This document shows positions 7,303 to 11,365 of a stretch of DNA of 11,365 bases, piece after piece (within the stretch, counting starts at the first letter, position 1; every line of letters begins with the position of its first letter). The notes below the pieces were generated by a model. That model did not search any database. It was not told the origin of the DNA and was given only the letters and a program-made list of their open reading frames with translations. Source of the stretch: DATBMY01 sp036554605 (GTDB lineage Bacteria; Acidobacteriota; Blastocatellia; UBA7656). Location of the stretch: contig DATBMY010000555.1 in assembly GCA_036554605.1 (NCBI GenBank), positions 1 to 11,365 on the forward strand, written 5' to 3'. Made by a program: the position numbers and the translations under genes.

Positions 7303-8520
7303 TCATTCATCGTTTAGCCTGTACCCTTGACGGGCGCGGACCTGCGTGCCCTTCGCAGAAACCTCCAGTTTGATCTTATGGTACTTGCCATCGGAAGGAT
7401 CGATCTTTGGGTAGTAGCCGATAACGTACAGGTTTCTTAATTCTTCGGCGATTCGCGCAAAGGCTGAGACGGTTGAATCGAGCGTCTCCGCGGCATAGAC
7501 CTGACCACCGGTTCGGGCGGCTATTGTCTGCAAGAAAGTATCCGCATCGCCGTACAACTTATCTAGATTACGTTTTACCGGATCGGTCGATTCAATCTCG
7601 ATCCTACGCTCTACGCGCGAGCCGGGAGGGCCTTTCTCATAAGTTGTAGGGGGACGGCGACGAGGGCTTCCGACGATAACGCCGCCTCCGCCTATCTCAA
7701 TGCGAGGCTTGTTTGGTTTTGGGAAGCCGGGTGGGGTAGGATCAATCCCACCGAACTCGGGCGGCAGCGGGATTCGGCCGTCCTTTGCGATGGGTATAGT
7801 CGATTTCTTGCTCTCTTCCTGATGCCTTCTCGCTTCCGCCTCCATCCACCAGCGTGTATCGAGTTGCACCGTATAAATCACAGCGCCCGTCTCTTCGGCA
7901 AGCGCGGTAACCGATTCGGCGGTGGCATCTATGCTGCGCATATCGATTCCATCGGTGAAGAGTATGATCGCGCGTCGCCCCTCCGCTTGTTTGAGCCGGT
8001 CGAGCGCGCCCGAGACGGCTTCGAAGAGCAATTTCCCGAAACCCGACTCGGTGCTTCTGATGGCGGACTCTATCTCCGCCTTGTCGCTTGTAAAGCCGGT
8101 GAGCTGGCGTACTTCGTTGTCGAACGACATGACCATCAGGCGGTCGTGTTGACTGATCTCTTTTATAAAACCGACGGCGAGATTCTGAATCGCGCGGAGA
8201 CGGTCGCTCGCGCTGTTCGACGTATCTATTACAAGGACGGCGCTGAAAGGCTGGCGCTCGGCGGCAAAGAAGGCTACTTCCTGCTTCTTGCCGTCTTCAT
8301 AAACCGTGAAGTCTCGCTCGGTAAGCCCGGTAATGACCCTCCCGCTCTTATCCGTGACCACGGCCGGGACCTGTATCAGAAGCGTGTTCAGCTTTAGAGT
8401 CTCTTGATCATCCGGATCCTTTTTGCGGTCCTGGCCGTTATAGGCATAGAGCGTGGCGGCAGGTGCGGCCAGCGAGATTAATACTAGAAGGCTTGCGATC
8501 TTCATGGATCTTGATTGCAT
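7303..8520 (-). CDS. Exported VWA-domain protein (TIGR03436-like), canonical MIDAS
   Basis: A 405-residue exported protein of the acidobacterial VWFA family and a paralogue of the second VWA protein at 3477-4640. It has a signal peptide (about residues 6-26), 'VVTDKSGRVITGLTERDF' and 'YEDGKKQEVAFF' before the VWA domain, and a VWA domain from about 92. The MIDAS is DTSNS (D99, S101, S103) and the third loop is TDGID (189-193); the loop-2 Thr is not obvious. A Pro/Gly/Arg-rich insertion (about 222-310) interrupts the domain before the last helix, and 'LYVIGYYP...KIKLEVS...VRARQGYRL' closes it. The frame is open to an ATG at 8568 that overlaps the hemD stop, but I prefer the ATG at 8520: GGGGA lies just upstream and the signal peptide then starts at the right place. 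VWA domains bind protein ligands via a divalent metal; the ligand is unknown. Confidence 0.87.
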   Translation of the reverse strand: MQSRSMKIASLLVLISLAAPAATLYAYNGQDRKKDPDDQETLKLNTLLIQVPAVVTDKSGRVITGLTERDFTVYEDGKKQEVAFFAAERQPFSAVLVIDTSNSASDRLRAIQNLAVGFIKEISQHDRLMVMSFDNEVRQLTGFTSDKAEIESAIRSTESGFGKLLFEAVSGALDRLKQAEGRRAIILFTDGIDMRSIDATAESVTALAEETGAVIYTVQLDTRWWMEAEARRHQEESKKSTIPIAKDGRIPLPPEFGGIDPTPPGFPKPNKPRIEIGGGGVIVGSPRRRPPTTYEKGPPGSRVERRIEIESTDPVKRNLDKLYGDADTFLQTIAARTGGQVYAAETLDSTVSAFARIAEELRNLYVIGYYPKIDPSDGKYHKIKLEVSAKGTQVRARQGYRLNDE

Positions 8521-8564
8521 ATATTCCCCATCCCGATCTATGAGGTGAACGCTCCGGCCACGCA

Positions 8565-9428
8565 TCATTGCACTCTTTGCCTCGTTACCTTTAAGGCCAT
8601 CGCCTCGATCAATGATTGCGAGTCATAATTATCAGGCAGCACAATTTCATCCAGCCCCAGATCGCGCGCCTTTGCGGCGGTCACCGGCCCGATGCATCCG
8701 ACCAACGTGTCGCGCAGCATCTCGCTCAAGCTATGCGGAGAGACCAGCGCGGCGAAGTTTACTATGGTTGACGGGCTAGTAAATGTTATCGCGTCGACAG
8801 AGCCCCGCTCGAAGAGGCGAATTATGGGGGCGAAGTCCAGATCGGGCTTTATGGTCTGGTATGCTTCTACCGCGTCAACCTGGGCGCCGAGCTTTGACAA
8901 CTCGTCCGGTAAAACGTCGCGCGCCAGGCGTGCACGTGGAATGAGAATCTTCTTACCGCGCAACGAGTCTCGCCGATTTAAGTGGCCCTTGATGGCCATA
9001 AGCACGCCTTCGGCAACCGATACTTCGGCCACGAGGTCCACGGCGAGGCCGGACTCTTCAATCGAGCGGCGCGTGGCCGGACCGATGGCGCAAACCCTCT
9101 TTTTTGAGAAGATCTCGACTACGTCCGAAGGAACCTTCTCTTTAAAGCGTTTGAGAAAAAACCGCACCGCATTTGCGCTTGTAAATATAACCCAATCATA
9201 CTTTTCAAATCCGTCGATAGCTCGATCAAGCCCGTCCCAGCTCTCCGGAGGTGCTATCTCTATGGTCGGGCAATGGACCACCTTTCCCCCGTAGGATTCA
9301 ATTAGCGCGGTCATATCGGCTGACTGCTCGCGCGCTCGTGTGATTACGAACACGCGGCCGTCGAGGCGGTACTCGACCCCCGCACGGCTATTTTTTTTTC
9401 TGGAAATCTTCTTTTCCGTCCCGGCCAA
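8565..9428 (-). CDS. hemD: Uroporphyrinogen-III synthase
   Basis: Cyclises hydroxymethylbilane to uroporphyrinogen III with inversion of ring D, in cytosolic tetrapyrrole (heme, siroheme) synthesis. The 287-residue product has the two-lobed HemD layout. An opening strand, 'GRVFVITRAREQSADM', is followed by 'YDWVIFTSANAVRFFLKRF' (about 77-95). 'KRVCAIGPATRRSIEESGL', 'ILIPRARLARDVLPDEL', 'VDAVEAYQTI', 'DAITFTSPSTIVNF' and 'VGCIGPVTAAKARDLGL' complete the pattern, ending with 'YDSQSLIEAM'. Sequence identity within this family is low, but this pattern is distinctive. No ATG precedes the core. TTG codons at 9467 and 9428 are available; 9428 has GGGAAAGGG just upstream, and a promoter-like pair places transcription start near 9462, which would exclude 9467. 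A 20-odd residue Lys-rich lead with an A9 run precedes the core. No hemC, hemB or hemA is adjacent. Confidence 0.9.
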   Translation of the reverse strand: MAGTEKKISRKKNSRAGVEYRLDGRVFVITRAREQSADMTALIESYGGKVVHCPTIEIAPPESWDGLDRAIDGFEKYDWVIFTSANAVRFFLKRFKEKVPSDVVEIFSKKRVCAIGPATRRSIEESGLAVDLVAEVSVAEGVLMAIKGHLNRRDSLRGKKILIPRARLARDVLPDELSKLGAQVDAVEAYQTIKPDLDFAPIIRLFERGSVDAITFTSPSTIVNFAALVSPHSLSEMLRDTLVGCIGPVTAAKARDLGLDEIVLPDNYDSQSLIEAMALKVTRQRVQ

Positions 9429-9467
9429 TTCGCCCTTTCCCGTGACCCTAATATTTAACTCAAGCAA

Positions 9468-9497
9468 ATTCTATACTTAGCATGTCGTATGAAGCAA
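9468..9497 (-). promoter_or_regulatory. Probable hemD promoter
   Basis: On the minus strand, TTGCTT (9492-9497) is followed either by TATAGA (9470-9475, 16-bp spacer) or TAGAAT (9468-9473, 18-bp spacer). The predicted transcription start is near 9460-9463. This gives a short leader to the TTG at 9428 and leaves the earlier TTG at 9467 untranscribed. Seen as a pattern only. Confidence 0.45.
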
Positions 9498-9507
9498 TAT
9501 GTCGTAT
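9482..9507. repeat. 9-bp direct repeat overlapping the hemD promoter
   Basis: ATGTCGTAT occurs at 9482-9490 and 9499-9507, a 17-bp period. One copy sits in the -35/-10 spacer and the other directly upstream of the -35 box. Tandem half-sites on either side of a -35 element are a common operator arrangement, but two 9-mers could also be chance. Confidence 0.4.
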
Positions 9508-9706
9508 TTATCGCTGCCGTTAAATTAAGCAATAAATCGAGTTGCGTGTATCATCATTATAGTCCGGCCCCGCCCGGCAAGCCCGGAGCATAAAGTCAGT
9601 CAAATGTGAAATTAAGCTACAGGGCGCAGTTGTTTTGCGGGTGCCGCTCACTGCTCGGAAGCGACGTTGTAGCGGCTCCGGGATGGAATGTCGCAAAGCA
9701 ATTATA
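9508..9706. other. Divergent spacer between hemD and TPR gene
   Basis: The central part of the hemD/TPR intergenic region. It contains short C/G-rich runs (about 9566-9588) and A/T-rich runs (about 9521-9537 and 9601-9617), but I see no convincing gene, terminator or riboswitch. Short open frames on the minus strand here lack ribosome-binding sites and family features. Confidence 0.4.
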
Positions 9707-9735
9707 TTGACTTGCCGATAAACAATTGTTATAAA
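9707..9735 (+). promoter_or_regulatory. Near-consensus sigma70 promoter of the TPR gene
   Basis: TTGACT (9707-9712), a 17-bp spacer and TATAAA (9730-9735). Predicted start near 9742, about 60 nt before the ATG at 9804. This is the strongest promoter pattern in the window and would also serve the downstream yvcK, which follows the TPR gene by 31 nt. Confidence 0.75.
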
Positions 9736-9803
9736 AGACGCAGTTACTGGCACTTGTGGAAGATGTAAACTTTGCCGGTTCATTTCTGACTTCGAGGTTG
9801 AAG

Positions 9804-10628
9804 ATGAGCAGCCTTAGTACCAAAGCTAATAAGAGCCGCTCATCCACGTCTCAAAAAATCCGGTCCAAAAAAGGGACAAAATCGGCCGCTAAAAAACCGG
9901 CTAGGCCAGGGAAGATCACTGCTGCTCCGAAGAAAACATCCGCTTCAAAGACAAAGAAGCAGACCGTCGCGGCTGGCAGATCGCAAGTCGCCAAGAAGTC
10001 GGCCTCTTCCACGCCGGCCAAAGCCGTAAAGAAGTCCGCAAGACCGGTTGCGTCTAAGAAGCGCGTTGCTTCCAGAAAAATAAAGGCTGTGACGAAGTCC
10101 GCGCCGCTTGAAAAAAGAGGGCCGTCCGCAAACGCCTTTGCCGCGGTCAAAGCCTTCGAGCAGGCTTTAAAGCTTTTCAATCGACATAATTTCGATGCGG
10201 CGAAGACCGCCTTCTTAGAGCTTAATTCAAAGTTCAGCGAGCAGACCGAGATTGTTGCTCGCGCTCGCACATACCTGACGATTTGCGAGCAGCGTCTATC
10301 GCGCACGCCTGCTGCCCCGCGCAACCCCGACGCGCTTTATGACCAGGGTGTCTTCGAGTTCAATCGAGGTAATTTCAAAGAATCGATTGACCTTTTTTCC
10401 AGGGCTCTGAAATCAGAGCCGCGCTCCGATCATGTGTTGTATTCGCTTGCTGCCGCCTACGCACGCCTCAACGAGCCGCAAAGGTCGTTAGACTCTTTGC
10501 GCCGCGCCATCTCGATTCGCAATGTTCATCGCTCGCACGCGCGCAACGATGCGGATTTTGCCAGCCTTCACACAAATGAAGAATTTCAGCAGCTGACCGG
10601 TTTCGGATTCGATTTTGCCGAAGAGTGA
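9804..10628 (+). CDS. TPR protein with histone-H1-like basic N-terminal tail
   Basis: A 274-residue protein with two clear parts. Residues 1-105 are a Lys/Ala/Ser/Pro-rich tail with 25 Lys, 8 Arg and a single acidic residue (E103), with 'AKK', 'KKSA' and 'PAKAVKK' units like histone H1 or bacterial H1-like proteins. From about 108, helical tetratricopeptide-like repeats follow: a diverged unit at 111-144, 'ALYDQGVFEFNRGNFKESIDLFSRALKSEP' (177-206) and 'VLYSLAAAYARLNEPQRSLDSLRRAI' (211-236). The end 'NDADFASLHTNEEFQQL' resembles the common TPR C-terminal cap. The open frame runs back to a GTG at 9756, but the ATG at 9804 has GAGG 6 nt upstream. No signal peptide, so it is presumably cytosolic; nucleic-acid binding by the tail and protein binding by the TPRs is inference. 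yvcK follows in the same direction. Confidence 0.85.
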   Translation: MSSLSTKANKSRSSTSQKIRSKKGTKSAAKKPARPGKITAAPKKTSASKTKKQTVAAGRSQVAKKSASSTPAKAVKKSARPVASKKRVASRKIKAVTKSAPLEKRGPSANAFAAVKAFEQALKLFNRHNFDAAKTAFLELNSKFSEQTEIVARARTYLTICEQRLSRTPAAPRNPDALYDQGVFEFNRGNFKESIDLFSRALKSEPRSDHVLYSLAAAYARLNEPQRSLDSLRRAISIRNVHRSHARNDADFASLHTNEEFQQLTGFGFDFAEE

Positions 10629-10659
10629 GCCGGTGTTCCGGGACGGATAAACAATTAAA

Positions 10660-11365
10660 ATGAGCGAGAGGGATTCTGGGTTAAGAATTGTCTCAATAGG
10701 TGGCGGCACTGGACTTTCCACCCTGCTTTCCGGGCTAAAAGCCTACGTTGGTCCTGACAGCGTCGCAGCCGTGTCATCAGGCTTGCCCTGGGTCGACACG
10801 CTGACGGCGGTCGTCACGGTGACCGACGATGGAGGAAGCTCGGGCCGGCTCCGCGAGGAGTTTCAGATACTCCCGCCGGGCGACATACGCAACTGCATGG
10901 CCGCGCTGGCCGAAGATGAGCGGCTGCTCACGAGGCTCTTTCAATACCGTTTTGAATCGGGGGGGGATCTGTCGGGCCATAGCTTCGGGAACCTATTTCT
11001 GACGGCGCTCACGGGAGTGACCGGCGATTTTCTCGAAGCGATCAAGGCTAGTAGCGAAGTCCTCGCGATCAAGGGCCGCATATTTCCCTCCACAATCGAG
11101 GACGTGACTTTAGTGGCCGAGCTTGAGGATGGGCGAGTGGTCGAAGGCGAGAGCAATATCGTTGCCGACCGCGGCCGCATAAAAAAATTGAGCTTATCGA
11201 AGAATTGTTGCAAGCCGTTGCCCGAAACACTGGAGGCCATCAAAGCGGCTGACTTGATAACAATCGGCCCCGGCTCGCTTTACACGTCGGTGATTCCAAA
11301 CCTGCTCGTCGAGGATATAGTCGACGCGCTGGCTCAATCGCCCGCGCTCAAAGTATATGTCTGCA
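10660..11365 (+). CDS. yvcK: YvcK-family UDP-GlcNAc-binding gluconeogenesis/envelope factor (partial, 3' end missing)
   Basis: The first 235 residues of a CofD/YvcK-family protein; the frame is open at the window edge. Family motifs in order are GGGTGLSTLL (14-23), 'VTVTDDGGSSGRLR' (52-65), 'PPGDIRNC' (72-79), 'GHSFGNLFLTAL' (106-117), 'TIEDVTLVAELEDG' (145-158) and 'TIGPGSLYTSVIPNLLV' (201-217). YvcK proteins bind UDP-N-acetylglucosamine and are needed for gluconeogenic growth and cell-wall homeostasis in Firmicutes and Actinobacteria, with no CofD-type transfer activity shown. About 15 extra residues (roughly 30-46) sit between the first helix and the DDGG strand compared with my recollection of the Bacillus protein. 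The ATG has only a distant GGA upstream. A G8 run (10959-10966) lies in frame. Probably co-transcribed with the TPR gene. Confidence 0.92.
   Translation, partial: MSERDSGLRIVSIGGGTGLSTLLSGLKAYVGPDSVAAVSSGLPWVDTLTAVVTVTDDGGSSGRLREEFQILPPGDIRNCMAALAEDERLLTRLFQYRFESGGDLSGHSFGNLFLTALTGVTGDFLEAIKASSEVLAIKGRIFPSTIEDVTLVAELEDGRVVEGESNIVADRGRIKKLSLSKNCCKPLPETLEAIKAADLITIGPGSLYTSVIPNLLVEDIVDALAQSPALKVYVC

Noticed and set aside
9520..9847. Two minus-strand open frames (87 and 76 codons) in the hemD/TPR spacer
   Set aside because: They cross a near-consensus plus-strand promoter and the start of the TPR gene, lack ribosome-binding sites, and resemble no family.
9851..10324. Minus-strand open frame of 157 codons over the TPR gene
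   Set aside because: Its apparent Phe/Ala-rich 'membrane' sequence is just the complement of Lys/Ala codons in the basic tail (AAG to CTT, GCC to GGC).

Overview
The window most resembles a chromosomal segment of an Acidobacteriota member (Blastocatellia-like, by inference). The main reason is two exported proteins with the layout of the 'VWFA-related Acidobacterial domain' family (TIGR03436). They sit beside a FecR plus Trp/Tyr-rich (DUF6600-type) exported protein, a secreted HEAT-repeat protein and a CPBP protease. I see no phage, IS, tRNA, rRNA or CRISPR signals. Taxonomy is inferred from protein families only.

Layout. Eight collinear minus-strand genes fill about 9.4 kb. In transcription order they are hemD (uroporphyrinogen-III synthase), VWA protein with a canonical MIDAS, a 0.24 kb spacer, FecR/DUF6600 protein, a spacer holding a long terminator-like inverted repeat, VWA protein with a degenerate Cys-containing MIDAS, HEAT-repeat protein, CPBP protease, DUF47/PhoU-like protein and Yip1-family membrane protein. 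A divergent region of about 0.37 kb separates hemD from two plus-strand genes: a TPR protein with a histone-H1-like Lys/Ala tail, and yvcK (UDP-GlcNAc-binding gluconeogenesis/cell-envelope factor), which runs off the right edge.

How they may work together. hemD and yvcK are housekeeping genes. The middle genes all encode exported or membrane proteins and look like a cell-envelope module: two VWA adhesion/scaffold proteins, a FecR-like wall-associated protein with a long charged tail, a HEAT scaffold and a membrane protease. No sigma/anti-sigma pair accompanies the FecR domain. DUF47 lies without the Pit phosphate transporter it usually accompanies.

Regulation visible in the sequence: a near-consensus sigma70 promoter in front of the TPR gene (TTGACT-17-TATAAA); a weaker hemD promoter interleaved with a 9-bp direct repeat, which argues for a hemD start inside the longest open frame; a possible promoter for the Yip1 gene; and the long hairpin between the FecR and second VWA genes, whose pairing and U-tract make sense only on the minus strand.

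The most noteworthy items are the Cys/His substitutions around the MIDAS of one VWA protein, the minus-strand-biased inverted repeat, the H1-like TPR fusion, and homopolymer tracts (A9 in hemD, G8 in yvcK).
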